DNA from: Desmodesmus armatus
Taxonomy: Eukaryota > Chlorophyta > Chlorophyceae > Sphaeropleales > Scenedesmaceae
NCBI GenBank assembly: GCA_007449985.2
Contig: VIIQ02000031.1
Coordinates: 62,001 to 126,000 of the forward strand
DNA length: 64,000 bases
Direction of reading: 5' to 3'
Positions 43,201 to 55,307 of this stretch are shown here, one piece after another; within the stretch, counting starts at the first letter, position 1; each line of letters starts with the position of its first letter. The notes under the pieces were generated by a model. The model was not told where the DNA came from and did no database searches. It was given only the letters and a program-made list of their open reading frames with translations. Both the position numbers and the translations under genes were made by a program.

Positions 43201-46200
43201 GAGCTCCTTTAGGTGCTGCCTGACGTCCTTGCCACCTGTGGGTTGGTTACACAATGGTTGGTCACACAGTGACAAGTGTGATGCAGTGCCCAGGAAGTCA
43301 CGGGAATGTGTTGGTTGTGGGCATGATAGCAGCACCAATGACTGATAGCCCCACGTCATGTTCACGAGTGGGCTGAACCAAGGCTACGCAGTTGCCAAAT
43401 ACTGCTTGAGCAACTTTGGCGCTGTTGGCTGTATAGCACGTTTGGCGACTGTCAAGACTAAGGCTCAGTCATATAGCATGTGATGCTTCTACTTACTTGA
43501 GTACAGGACCTTGACGACCATGTATAGGCCCTCTCCATCAGGATAGCAATCACCAGGAACACCTGCACAGCAAGTCACAACATATCGCAGTTGCCACTCA
43601 CAAACATCCATTCAGCAGAGCTGAGCGGCCCGCCATTAAGCCAGAGAGGCTACTCGGGACAAGCCAGTCCCTGTGACCTGTTGGTCAGTGCAGAACTGTG
43701 GCTATTGGGAGAACCTCTGGCATGAACTTGTGCTGACCAGGATGCGCATGTTTTGACCCTCTCGCCCCCTACTAGCCCAGGAAACCAATCCCATTACTAA
43801 AACCTATTGACTACTGCTGCAGTGCAGCAGCAGCGCCACCACCCACCTTATAGCCGAACAGCCCCTGGAAGTCATGGGAGTCGAGGCCTGCTGGGTACCA
43901 GTCTCCTCCTTCTTTGCCATCAATGGCCACATTACACCCCAGGACAACACAGCACCAAACAACATGGACCAGTTCACCACGTGGGGGCAGATCATACCTG
44001 CAAGAGCAGGAGCAGCAGCACAGCACCATGCAAAACGCGTGTTGGCAACAGCTTCACAGGCATGGAGCTGGTCTGCAATATGGGTTACCTAGACGCTCAG
44101 CTGGTTGTTGGGTTGGCACAACAATCCTGAAATTTGACACAAGCAGGGAACAGCGGCAACACGATGTGAGCTTGTAGGCAGGCACATGCATCCTCCCCAG
44201 AGCACCCCATCGGACGGGGTGTACACTGCTTCTGCTTTTCACTGCACCAAACCCCCTTCCAGCATTCACCCCAACCTCTCCTTTGCAATTGCCGCTATTC
44301 CCAGGCACAACCTGCTTCAGTGTTCAACTTCACCGCGCAATTCACCCACCTGCTCCCACGTAGTTCAGCTGGAAGTCAAAGTTCCAAGTGTACTTCAGGG
44401 CAGCCAGGCCAAAGGTGGGCCAGGTGTTGAAGCCACAGGAGTAGTCACTTCCGTTGAAGAACCACTTGAAGGTACTGAAGATAAAGGAGCCCAGTCCTGT
44501 CCATGACAGAACCTTGACCTTGCGGATTGCTGCTGCCTCTCCACTCTGCATGCAATAGCAATCAATGCATGAGGTCACACAATGGCAGGGGCAATCAGGA
44601 TTGCTTGCGCACTGGTCCAGAGAGGGGAGTGCCAAAAGCTCAGGTGAAGCACATGCATCGATGCGCGCGACAGAGCTACTGATATGCCAAGAGTCTGCAG
44701 CGTTGCAGCCTTGCATGCACTTCCACTGTAGTTGGTGGTCCTTGTGCAGGGATGAATCTGCTTGTGGATTGATTTGGCGTGTCAAGGGGCACACCCTCCC
44801 GTTGCTGGGCGGGAGCCGGGTCCACCTGCTCGGCTGCTGACACAGCCTGGTCAATGCAGTGCTGCTTTTTTCAGTCTGCAGCCCCCCGGGTGCTGGCAGC
44901 ACACACACTGCCACATATGTGCTCCTCAGCGCCGCTCCCTTTGCCCCCACACTCTCTTCTCTGCTGGGAGCCTTCAGCACGCTCTCTGCTCCTCTGTCTG
45001 TCAGACGCTCAAGCCTAACCTTCAAATCTGGCCCCGAACTGCCAGCCTTCAGCACGTTCACTGCTGTGTAGAAGCTGCTCGTATAACCTCCCAACACCCC
45101 AACCCATACGCCTCTATACCCCAAAAACCAACACCCATCAAACCCAACCTGCCTCAAACTCACCGCCGTGTGGAAGCTGGTAAGCATAATACCGCTGGCA
45201 GTACCGCTAGGGAATGGCAGCTTCCAATCACAGATCATCAGCTTCCGCATCTGAGTCAGCAGGAAAGCTCCCAAGACCGAAATCATCAGCAGGTACGGCA
45301 TGGTCTTGGAAGGAATTGGGTCATAAACTGCCTCTGCATTGAACCCTGGGGTGCCCCGGGGTGCACCTCCCATATTGAGGTAGGCTTGATAGCCCATACC
45401 TGTAGGCAGAGCCGCGTCAGACACATGCGCAGTGTTTCGGTGGGGATCCTAGAAACACACAGCAGTGCACGCTTTGGGGAGGTAACTAGTCATGACAGGA
45501 GCTGTGAGTGGTGCATGCACACTGGTAAGTAACTGTGCTGCTGCCGGCAGCATTCGAACTTGGTGCTGTGGGGGCGGCTGCTCAATTCCCTGAGAGTGCT
45601 GCAGAGTTCCAAGCAGCGGTTCCTTCAAGCAGTCGTACTGCTGCTGAAGCCTGCAGGCAGACCCTCTGAGGGTTTAGACAGAGCCTAGTTGGTCACCATC
45701 AGTGCTGCTCTTGCCCTCTGAGGGTTTAGATAGAGCCTAGCTGGTCACCATCAGTGCTGCTCTTGCCCTCTGAGGGTTTAGATAGAGCCTAGCTGGTCAC
45801 CATCAGTGCTGCTCTTGCCCTCTGAGGGTTTAGATAGAGCCTAGCTGGTCACCATCAGTGCTGCTCTTGCCCTCTCAGGCTTTAGATAGAGCCCCTAGCT
45901 GGTCACCATCAGTGCTGCTCTTGCCCTCTGAGGGTTTAGATAGAGCCTAGCTGGTCACCATCAGTGCAAATCAACCAGAAACGTAGTATACTGCGGCACT
46001 TGCAAAGTCACCGGTGCTGACAGCTCGTCCAGCTGCACCAGCATATGTGCCATATGGATGCCCAGCACTACTATCCGTGCATGTAGGGTGTTGGCCCAAC
46101 CTCAACCTAAAACCCTAACCAAACCTCAATCTTGACCCACCTGTGATGTACGATCCGAAGCCTCCAGTGCCCATGCTCAGCACAAACGTCTGCATGACTG

Positions 46201-47141
46201 CGTTTTCCTGCAGACCAAAGGGCTGGAACAGCAGCCTGTGGGCCAGAGGGGCCCGGGTGTGCATCTGCAGGCTGGATCCTACTGCTGCCATGGACTTGAT
46301 AGCAGCGAAAGAGATCAGGCCGCCTGGGATGTTGAGGCTGGGGATGATTCCTGCTGTTCCCAATGACAGCTTTAGCCCGATGATAATGAATAGCACACCC
46401 AGCATGGTGCCTGCGTGCACAGAAGCGCAGCAACAAGGACTTTGTGGCTAGGCTGGGGCATGCGGCATGCTGTGTCATGCTGTGTTTGTGAGGATGTGGT
46501 GGTGCTGATTGCCATTTGGTGCAGTGACACTTTGCACTGGTGCTGGTGTGTGATGGTGTTTCACTGCGAAGCTGTCAACTGGGTAATCATCATGCAGACA
46601 GGTGTTGGTTTGCATTTTTGTAAGACTGTTGCACATGTTGGACGCCAAAGAGTCATCAGCGCGAGCAGCACACATGACAATGACACGGGGTTGGGGAGCC
46701 CTTGCAAGCATTCACCACAAGAACGTACAATGTGACTGGCCTAGTGCGTTTTGACTGCTGCTGGCTGCACACTGAGCAACCTACTTTGCATCTTTACGCT
46801 TTCTGTCTGATAGACAGCCTTGAAGGTGCATGCAGCACACCTGCATGACATTCCCGCCTTCCGGCAGCAATGTGCTACTACCTACTGCTGCCAAGTTGCG
46901 ATCAACGCTTACCAACGATGTATCCGCGCAACGACAGCTGCGCCTTCCAATCTGGAAGAGACTCGATGATTTCTTCAATGTCTTCATCCGTGTAGGGCTT
47001 GCTGCTACTGGCGAAGGATTTGCTGGGGTCAGCCGCGAAGTTGTCGCTTCCAGAGCCCACATGCCTCTTTCTTAGCTTGTCTGCTGTCGGGCTATTTACA
47101 GTAATGCTGCTGGCTCCAGGGGAGCCCGGGGTTGTCCCCAT
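40205..47141 (-). CDS. YSL: YSL/OPT-family metal-chelate transporter, with three 1-nt frame breaks
   Basis: Oligopeptide-transporter superfamily, Yellow-Stripe-Like branch, which in plants imports metal-nicotianamine or phytosiderophore complexes by proton symport. Twelve exons: 46913-47141, 46141-46410, 45164-45399, 44350-44545, 43847-43997, 43497-43562, 42782-43235, 42089-42355, 41692-41895, 41160-41292, 40674-40777, 40205-40459 (~855 residues; family ~650-700). Family hallmarks: [134 protein letters not shown]. About 14 membrane spans are expected. Exon 42782-43235 is a Ser/Pro-rich cytosolic loop, longer than usual. In exons 43847-43997, 43497-43562 and 42782-43235, conserved sequence continues in the +1 frame, as if one base were missing in each. 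Uncorrected reading stops in the second of these. Confidence 0.9.
42446..42480 (-). repeat. Upstream copy of a YSL exon start
   Basis: AGCGCAGACAGCGCTGCAAA and CAGACATGACATC repeat the start and acceptor of exon 42089-42355 (real copy 42345-42378) about 100 bp upstream on the minus strand. Confidence 0.8.
42662..42712 (-). repeat. Downstream copy of the YSL loop-exon end
   Basis: CCCAGTCGCTCACCCCTGAG and following GGTGTCTCCTTGAATTGCAG repeat the end and donor of exon 42782-43235 (real copy 42766-42812) 100 bp further into the intron, with about 10% differences. Confidence 0.9.
44967..45082 (-). repeat. Decayed copies of the YSL exon 45164-45399 end
   Basis: AGCACGTTCACTGCTGTGTA + GAAGCTGCTCGTA (45051-45082) and a weaker block at 44967-45005 resemble the exon end and donor CTCACCGCCGTGTGGAAGCT (45160 onward). 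Both lie on the intron side. Confidence 0.65.
45662..45967 (-). repeat. 52-bp minisatellite, six copies, in a YSL intron
   Basis: Unit CCCTCTGAGGGTTTAGATAG + AGCCTAGCTGGTCACCATCAGTGCTGCTCTTG, period 52 with one 54-bp unit, lies between exons 45164-45399 and 46141-46410. Copies are 90-100% alike. Each unit contains the small palindrome CCTCTGAGG. Confidence 0.96.
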
Positions 47142-47487
47142 GCTGCTGCTGGCGCCCAATCCAAGGTTTCAGAGCAAGCTCGGCATGTACATCAATGGTG
47201 AAACAATGAATGAAAGGTCTTGAATTGAATGATTGACGCACAAATCGACTCGTATCACTGCCAATCCGCACAATTTGTCGAGGCTGTTACAGGTTTGTGC
47301 AACACAGCGCCTTGTGGATGTGAAAAGGAACGATACAATCAATCAGCCTGCAGCAGAGGGGATCTCACTCGTGTGGGTACAGGCTACAATCGGAAGCTGC
47401 GGGGGTGCGCGGTGCGGCTCCAACAGCGATGCATCACAGGAACACCACTCAAAGCTCTCTGTAACTCCCCTGCTGCAACTCATACTC
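47142..47487. other. Intergenic region between coiled-coil gene and YSL gene
   Basis: 346 bp between the stop of the upstream coiled-coil gene and the YSL ATG, both on the minus strand. It must hold the coiled-coil 3' UTR and the YSL promoter. TTACA at 47287-47291 (TGTAA on the minus strand) is a plausible poly(A) signal for the coiled-coil gene. Confidence 0.5.
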
Positions 47488-50400
47488 CTAAACAGCAGCA
47501 CCCGGCATCACGGGCGGTTTGACGGATGCATCATACTTGTGCAAGGCCGAGTACAGCCGCACGATCTCGCGCTGGTAGGCCACACTGGCTGTGGCGATAT
47601 ATTTCTGCGACATATACAAGCACATACACGGTTGTTGGCGTCGAGCAGCTCCGGGTTGACTCCTAAACTCATGTTCATGCAAGTGACCATGGCATGAAAG
47701 CCACCAAAAGCAAGCCATAGCCACGTCCACTTACTAGCTGCATATGACAACTGGGTGTACTAAATGGCAAACAAAACCAACGGAAATATCTGATATACTT
47801 CAGCACGCCAACTCTGAGTTACCTGCAGGTGTGCCAGCTGTTCCTCTGCCATGACTGCCCTCGCCTCCCAGGCCTTGATCTGCCGTTGCAGGTCCAGCTG
47901 GGTGCTGGCTGCAAACTCCTTCACCTGCAGCCAGAAAGCAAGCCCCATGCTGTAGTAAGTCCAAACTGAATAGCCTGTAGCACACCCTGTGCCTCAGTGC
48001 TGCTCATGGACTATAGTGCTGGCTGTTGTCACTCTATTGCAGTCTGTTGAGCACCGTGCAGCCATTGGCTTTGCCATCCGCTCCCCTAGCAAAGCTACAG
48101 GCTCAATGCACATGTGCTCAATCCTGTACAAGCTTGATGCTGATCAAGCTGGTCGTCAGCCGCACAGGTGTCCCTCACCTGTCGATGCAGTGCAGCTCCT
48201 GTGGCCTCCACAGCAGCACCTGGCACAGTGCCGCCTGCGCTGCCCCTGCCTGACGCAGCTGCTGCTCTCAGTCGCTCGTTGTCCGCTCTCAACTGCACAA
48301 GCAGCAGCAGTGATGACAGCAGCACATCAAAGCACCCTGCAAGGAAGGCTGAGCATGGCTGATGCAATGCTACAGCTGCCAAAGCTACTGCTACCTAGGT
48401 ATCAGTCTACATGTCAGGGCAGCGTGCACACCAACCTTGCATGCCCACCGCGCACCTGTGCAACCTCTGCCAGCAGCTATTTGCAGCATGGCTGCACAGG
48501 GCTCATGGGCAGGTCTCACTGACAAAGCGACAACCTTGCTCAAGAGCAGAAAAGCAGGGCCCGTCAACGGCACCCAATAGGTCTAGAAAGGTGCCCCACG
48601 GGTTCTGACATTGACTGCTGTCTGCTCGACCACTGCTGCACTGCACTTCCGGGATGTGATGACACTATCAACATACGTCATTATCAGTGACGTTGTCAGC
48701 ATATGTCATGGTTGCTACTGTCAGTTACAATCCCAAACTGCTGCTATCAACCAGCGTCAGTGTGAGACTGTCGGGCCTACAGCACCACTTGCCCCCTAGG
48801 TGAAGTGGCCACCATGCCCACCTGTGAAACCTCTGCCAGCAGCTGCTCTGTGGCTGCCCCCGCCAGCTGCATGTTGCTGCTGGTCCTGCGGAGCAGGCCC
48901 AGCGCTGGCAGCCGCCGTTTCAGTGAGTCAACCTCCTCACGCAGCCGGCTGTTTTCCAGCTGCAGGGCGGCAACAGCGGCACCTGCGAACCGTACAATGT
49001 GTTTGGCTTGACTGGTGGAATATCTGGTCACTGATGTTGTGGGACAACACATACGTCTGCTGCCAGCAGTGTGGCATGGGGGACAAGACAGCGCTTGTGC
49101 ATGTGTATGCCGTGCCAGTCGCAAGCATGAGGCCGTTGCGTGCAGGACAGTGCGTGCTTGCTGTGAAAGAGCTTCGATGCACTTGCATGCATGGTTGCTG
49201 TGCTGCTGCCTGCCTGCTGCATGCACATTCAGCATACAGTACTATATGCCGTCTCAGCAGCTGTGGGACCACCAAGTATCCTGTACTACCTGAAAGGTTG
49301 TCAGGCTTTCTGCTGCTGGAGGCCTTGCTCAGTCTGCCCACACCAGCAGGACCCAGGGTGTCCACCTCAAGAAGGTTCACCTGTACAGTCCAAAGTGTAC
49401 ATACAGTGCAGTACAGTACTTGGGGACACAGTCCCGACCTCGGCACTAGCCAGCGAGCCAGGGGCTCATGAGGGTAACATAACGCTTGTGTGAAAGCGCA
49501 CATGACACGCACGCCTACAACATGATGCGGCGCTGTCTACCATGGCTGGCTTATGGTGGCACGATTGCACAGGGGCAAGAGGTGCTGCAGGCTCAACGGT
49601 GCTTGCCCACAAGCCCTATGCAGTGTTGATGCAGTCAGCCAGCCAAAAGGAGGTCCCCAGAGACAGCGCACAACACATGCGCCCTCACGCGCTTATACCC
49701 AACTTCGGAATGTCAAATTCTTGGATAACTGATGCATTGGCTGGATGCACTCCCTGTGTCTACACACCTTGAGCGCTGCCAGCTGTGCTTCCAGAGCTGC
49801 CACCTTGTTCTGCTGCCGCACCAGTGCCTGCCTGTCCGCATCATCATCAGCCCTGCATAATATGCGCACACTTTCCTGAGTGTGTTTTACAGAACTCAGC
49901 ACAACAATCACTCAGTCAATACACATCCTCATCACGGTAGAAGTTCCAGTTTTGAAGCTAGCCAGGGTTTAGGGGTTTACGCCTAACCCCTAAACCCCAA
50001 GCTTTCTACCATGCTGCTGGGACTATGTGCGCATGCAATACATACCGGAGTATGTCATCTGCACTGCCACCAATGACAGCATCTTCATGAATCACCCGGA
50101 TAGGTGCAGCACCTGCAGCAACACACGACAGATGTGTGCATACATGGCAGGTCACAGAAGACATGCAGACTAGCTGTCAGCATCCAAGCTTCAGCTGGTG
50201 TACACGAATTGCCTTCACCTACATCACAACGTCTCCAACCTGCTGTCAAGTGCACGGCAGGTCTTGCGCGCTGTGCACGCACTGAGTGCATTCAAAAGTC
50301 GCTGAAGCAGCCTGGTGAGTCAGCAGACAGAACCCACTACCCACCACTATGGCCCCCTCGCACACCTGTCCCTTGTGGCCACTCATCCTCCACTCTGTAC

Positions 50401-53400
50401 CGCAGGCCCCTGTAGCCGTTGTACAGCTGCCTGCAGCGCCGCCGGAGCTGCGTGTGCCTTGCCGACAGGCCGTCTGCGTCGCGGCGTGCTTCCGCCACGC
50501 TGTCTTGGCACACCTGGGGGCAGGTGACCACCCCAGCAGCAGTCATAGTGTTTGCAGGAGCAGCAGCAGCAGTAAGGGCACAACAATCAGAACGACTGCC
50601 TCAGAATGATGAGGAAATCGCCCAGCTGGTGATGTGACACCCCAGCAGCGGTCGTCGTGGTCAGCAGCAACAGGAGGCGCACAGCAACCGCAAGCACCAC
50701 ATTTGTGCATGCCTGCAGATACACCTAACCAGAACTCCGGTGTGACGTGTGTCCCGCCAAGCTGCATCCAGTAGGTGAGTGCTGCACACTGTTATTGATC
50801 CTCTTGCAGGGCTCAAAGACTGCAGAAGGTGGCCAGGCGTCAAAGCGAGCACAGCGCAACAATCACAGAGACCTGTTGGAAACCGTCCGCACGGCCGTTA
50901 CCCCCGCTGCGCCTCACCTGCACCACCTCTTCCAGGTAGCGTGTAACCTTGGACAGCAGCTCATCAGGACCGACCGCCAGCATGTGGCCAGGCTCCCTGC
51001 GCAGGCATGCATACACGCAGCACGCGGCACGCCACTTCGTCATGACCAGGGTTGATTGGCGTGCATGCAGAATCGCCAACACGCTGTCACCAACACATGC
51101 AGGACCACACGTGCACCGCACCCCCAGGCCTGTCCGCTGTGGCATCAATTCGCTGCCAGCGGCACAACAGTTCTACAGTGCCATAAACCCGCTGATAGCC
51201 ACACCACTACCACTGCATGAGCGTTGCTGATGCTAGCAGCGCTGCCAAGAGCTCTTCTGTAGTTGCAATGACTGCATGAGCGTCACACATCCTCCACTCA
51301 TAGCCTGGGTGAGTACGCATGCAGTTCATCAACGTGACAACAGCTGCTGTGCGTCCAGCTGCTGCAGAAGCAAAGTGTATACCTGCTACCACCACCTTTT
51401 TGCAGTTCATGTCCTATTTGCGCCCTCGTCTACTGCTGTTGTGTCACGTGGGGTCACCTACCCGTTGGCGACGGCCACCCGCTGTGCCAGCTCTGAGACC
51501 TCTCGTGCTGCTGCCTCCATCTTCCGCTTGAAGATGGTGCGCGCCTGGTAATGATGACAGCACATGACGCATCAGAAATCAAGTCAGCACTGTGTCACTC
51601 AGCATATTGGCACTGCCAAAGACCACGCTAGCTAGGCACTTCACACCAGCAACATCAGCAAATGCGGCATTATGAGTTAAGACTGAGCTTGTGAGTGCCA
51701 TATGGCTTCTCTGCAGATGCCCGACTCGCCGCGAACGGCAGGAGACTCCATACTGCACAACTGCTGCCCATCGCTCTGTGACACCACCAGTCAAGTACAC
51801 CCACGTACCCGGACACCACCACCACCCCCCCTCGACGCCCCAAAGTGAACCCCACATGCCGCTGCTTGCCTGATCAAGTGCCTCCTGTGTGACTGTCCTG
51901 TTGCTCTGTGCTGCCTCCAGCTGCTGCTGTGATTCCTCCAGCTGCGACTCCAGCTCTGCAATGCGGCGCTCCTGCATGGCAAGGTGCACGGCGGTTTGTG
52001 GCTCACCAACAACATCTGGAGCATTTATACAGAGGACAGAGTCAAGCTCGACGCATGTGTCGAGTGCGAATGACAGCAGCAGGGGGCACACTAGCTGCAG
52101 ATTGTGCAACTGTTGACATCACTGCAATGCGGTGCTCCTGCATGAGGCCTGCACGGTGGTTTGCGGCTGCCAACAAGATCTGGACAGATGGTATGAGGGG
52201 CTAGGCCAAGCTCATCAACAGCCTGATACGCATTCGCAACAATTATATGTAGGAAGACCACTGAGCGCAGACACAGGTTAGCCCACCATACTTCAAAGCA
52301 GTCATGACACCTGTCCTCTATACTCCCCCCCCCTCCCGAAGCATCCAACCCACCTGCTGTTTCAGCTGTCGCTGCAGCTGCAGCCGCACTTCTGTCAAGT
52401 TGACCTTGGCAGCGTTCACTGGCTGCTGCGGTGCTGGTGTCGGCTGGTGTCCAGAACGCGCCCTGCTAGCTGCCAGCGTGGCTGCTGCTGCTGCTGATGC
52501 GCCGCCTGCGCGCTCGGTGGATATGCCATCATCTTGCTCGTCTGCACCCCTCAGCAAGGCGGAGGAGTCACCTACAGGTCTCAACGGCAACAGGCACACA
52601 TCTGTGCTACAGCTGGGACGGACTCGCGCACTCTCACATCTAGGTGTGTGTATTCACTAGGCACAGGCAACATAACCAGCCACAAAACGTCTGCAACACA
52701 GCAGTGGCGCAAGGCCCAGGCCGACAGGTGTCCGAGCTAACATGCAGCCTACAGAGCAGCAGTACAACAGGCCCAACTGCTGGACCCGACGAGCAGCAGC
52801 AACCACTAACACATGTGTGCCGACTGGTACAGTCCTATCAGGGCAGTGCAACTGGACCAACTGCTTCAACCACAGCAATAGGAGCAGTATACACAACAGA
52901 GAGTGTCCTGGGCACAACACACCTGCGGATGCTGCCTCCAGGGCTGCCAGTAGCTTGTTGAGGCGACGCACTTCTGTCAAAGCCTCCGTAGACTGAAGGA
53001 GCAGAAAAAGATATGAAATGCAGTGCAAATCACACATCGTCAGTATAATGCTGATGTTACATGGCTTGGAACAAGCTCGGACTTCGTGTACAACTCCCAC
53101 AGGGTGGTTGTGTCACAAACCCTCACCCTGGAGGCATCGATCACCGTCAACATTCCGCTATCGAGCAGAAGCAGAAGAACGGGTTCCTGCTTCACTCGCC
53201 TGTTGCCGCTCCGCATCCAGCAGCTTGCGTAGCCTGCTGGCCTCGTCGTCCGCCTCCCTCAAGCGCCGCGCTAGGCTGTCCCGCTCATCCGCCAACGCTG
53301 CATGGTCCTCCACGCGCACGTGATGCTCAAGGCGGCCTGACTCCAGCTCCATGATGCGCTGCTCCAGTGTGTACCTGGCCAGTCGAACAACCAACACGTA

Positions 53401-55307
53401 CGGTGATTGATCGTGACAGCAGGAGAGGTGGAGGGAGAGGGGGAGGCAGAGGGCGACAGAGAGGGACAGGGGGGAGGAGAGGAAAAGGGGGAGGGGGAGT
53501 CAGCAGGAGAGGGGGATGGAGAAGGGAACGGGGAGGGGGAGGGAGATGGAGATGTGACAGACCAGCTGCAACAAGCTTTGCGTATTAGAACAGCCTGGCA
53601 TATGCTGCACGATGCAATGCTGCCGTGCACATTTGAACCAGGCACTTGACTGCAGCGCAGCGCAAAGCTCTCAGTGCTAAGCAGGCATGAGTACCCAGCT
53701 CTATAAGGTATGCCATGCCATCACTCCACAAACAGAAGCTGCATGCTGATGCACCAGCACGCGCAGGTCAACAAACACTTGAAGGTAGGAGCTGCACGTG
53801 ACAGTGTCCTACAAATCTGTGCCCACAGTGTCTGCTGATTGATCAGGCCAATTGATATCATCTTGCTCACTTGGTGTTGGTCCACTCCTGCTTAGCCTCG
53901 TTGTGCTCCATCTGAAAGTCTATCAAGGCCCGCGAGATCTCAAGGCGCTGTTCCTCAGACCTGACAAGGGCCTCCTGAAGCTCAGCCTTCTCCCTCAGCT
54001 CGTCGGTGCCAGCATCCTTCAACTTGGCCAGCCTGGCAGTGAGCGCCGCCTTCTCCCCTGGTGGTGGGGGTGGTGGTGTGTTTGGAAGGGGGGGGCAACA
54101 AAGTACAAACAAACAAACTCAGGTGGTGAATATAGACTTGTGAACTTTTCGCAGCTCAACCTCCTCCCTCAGCTGGGCAGTGCCAGCGTCCTGGAGCTTG
54201 GCTAGCCTGGCATCCAGTGCCGCCTTTTTTCCTGGTAGGGCCACACAGTAAAGCCAACAAACAGGGCTGCCAAAACAGGGCGTTTAATGTGGAAGTAGTC
54301 ATGTGTTGTGACCTGTGTAGGTTACAACACCCCATAGCCAGTGAGAAGTGATAAGGAGGGGCAGAAGCTACGCTCCGGCCTGCGCGGAGGCAGTACTGCC
54401 TCATTAGTGAGATGACCACACAAGGAACAGCTGTGATGCACCAGATGCTGCCGTCGTGGATGTGCTGAGCGATAGCATGCGCTCCCCTCACTCCAGCTGC
54501 GGTCCCTGTGTTGTGGCCACTATCCCGCTGCAATGAACGGAGCTAGCCCGAGCAACAGCAATTTCAAGCACTACGTAGCTGTGCGACGCAATCTGATGCC
54601 GCTGCAGTACAACACTGCAGGACTGCCAGTGCAGTACACACACGTGCACTGATCCGCGTGCGCCACATATATTCGGCATGACAATGCGCACATACCACAC
54701 CCCATGCATACCTGCCAGCACCGCCTTTTCCTCCCTCTCCTGCAGCAGGCGGGCTTCAAGGTCCCTGAGCTGCAGCCACCACAGGCAAAAAAACACCAGC
54801 CCCAAGTTACGGCTACAAAACATGACATGGTCTTTTCCCTGAAGCCATGCTTATGTGCACGTGACAAGTCACGTCACAAGAGGAACGTATCTGTAGATAT
54901 CTGTGGATATCTGTTCTAGAAAAGAGAGGGGAAGTGCCTAGTGTGCTGCATGCCACTGCTGCTGCAAGAGCGGTGTGAGGATAGGGACAGGTGAGCTTTG
55001 CGGCATACATCATGCATCGAGCACTTCCTTAGCAAACATGGAGGCTGGTGATCCTGCTTTGCAACATGCTTCACACGTCATGCCGGCCCTGTTGCTGTTT
55101 CAGAGCTCAGGCAGCATGAGGACTGCAGGGCTGCCTAGCCCTGGTCATAATTGCTGCGCTGCAGACCCCGGTACTGCAAGGCGCCAAGAGACTACTGCCC
55201 CACCGACCGCAACCCTGACTGACCTTGGCAACATTGATTGCAATGTTTGTAGGGTCTGCATCTGCTGGCACTGCACACAACTGCTCACGCAGGGTTTCCC
55301 GCTCCTC
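47488..55307 (-). CDS. Coiled-coil protein of unknown function (17 exons visible, 5' end unresolved)
   Basis: Seventeen in-phase exons: 55224-55307, 54712-54769, 53871-54057, 53200-53374, 52923-52992, 52354-52571, 51870-51971, 51462-51544, 50918-50996, 50366-50513, 50046-50112, 49768-49852, 49290-49380, 48822-48982, 48179-48292, 47823-47924, 47488-47604 (646 codons). The protein is mainly heptad-rich helix, e.g. LRDLEARLLQEREEKAVLAG, RSEEQRLEISRALIDFQ, RIAELESQLEESQQQLEAA, LQLENSRLREEVDSLKRRL. A less helical central part contains RQLYNGYRGLRYRVEDEWP and APIRVIHEDAVIGGSADDIL. The C-terminus is SALHKYDASVKPPVMPGAAV. Two introns need GC donors (51869, 53199). The start ATG was not found and should lie right of 55307. 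A cytoskeletal, ciliary or Golgi-type scaffold is possible; I do not recognise the family. The nearby kinesin is a separate gene because SSL lies between. Confidence 0.75.
48440..48480 (-). repeat. Downstream copy of a coiled-coil exon end
   Basis: The segment with CATGCCCACC...CCTGTG and CAACCTCTGCCAGCAGCTAT resembles the end and donor of exon 48822-48982 (ATEQLLAEVSQ; real copy 48812-48850), about 370 bp further along the transcript. Confidence 0.8.
49965..49998. repeat. Telomere-motif hairpin
   Basis: GGGTTTAGGGGTTTA, short spacer, TAACCCCTAAACCCC: a telomere-like motif meeting its inverse, stem about 12 bp, in an intron of the coiled-coil gene. Shorter AGGGTTT or CCCTAAAC pieces recur at 27710, 41930 and 46090. 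Confidence 0.75.
52121..52187 (-). repeat. Upstream copy of a coiled-coil exon start
   Basis: Repeats about 65 bases around the start of exon 51870-51971 and its intron lead (real copy 51955-52020), including ATGCGG(C/T)GCTCCTGCATG on the plus strand. It lies in the upstream intron. Confidence 0.88.
54152..54235 (-). repeat. Upstream copy of coiled-coil exon start, still coding-like
   Basis: Encodes KKAALDARLAKLQDAG then TAQLREEVELRK, close to exon 53871-54057 (EKAALTARLAKLKDAG then TDELREKAELQE), with an intact acceptor. No donor keeps the required phase, so it is probably a shadow, although use as an alternative exon cannot be excluded. Confidence 0.85.

Noticed and set aside
44342..45424. 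360-codon minus-strand frame read as one exon
   Set aside because: It contains two genuine YSL exons joined by read-through of an intron whose translation (about 44546-45163) is not YSL-like; GT-AG sites in phase remove it.
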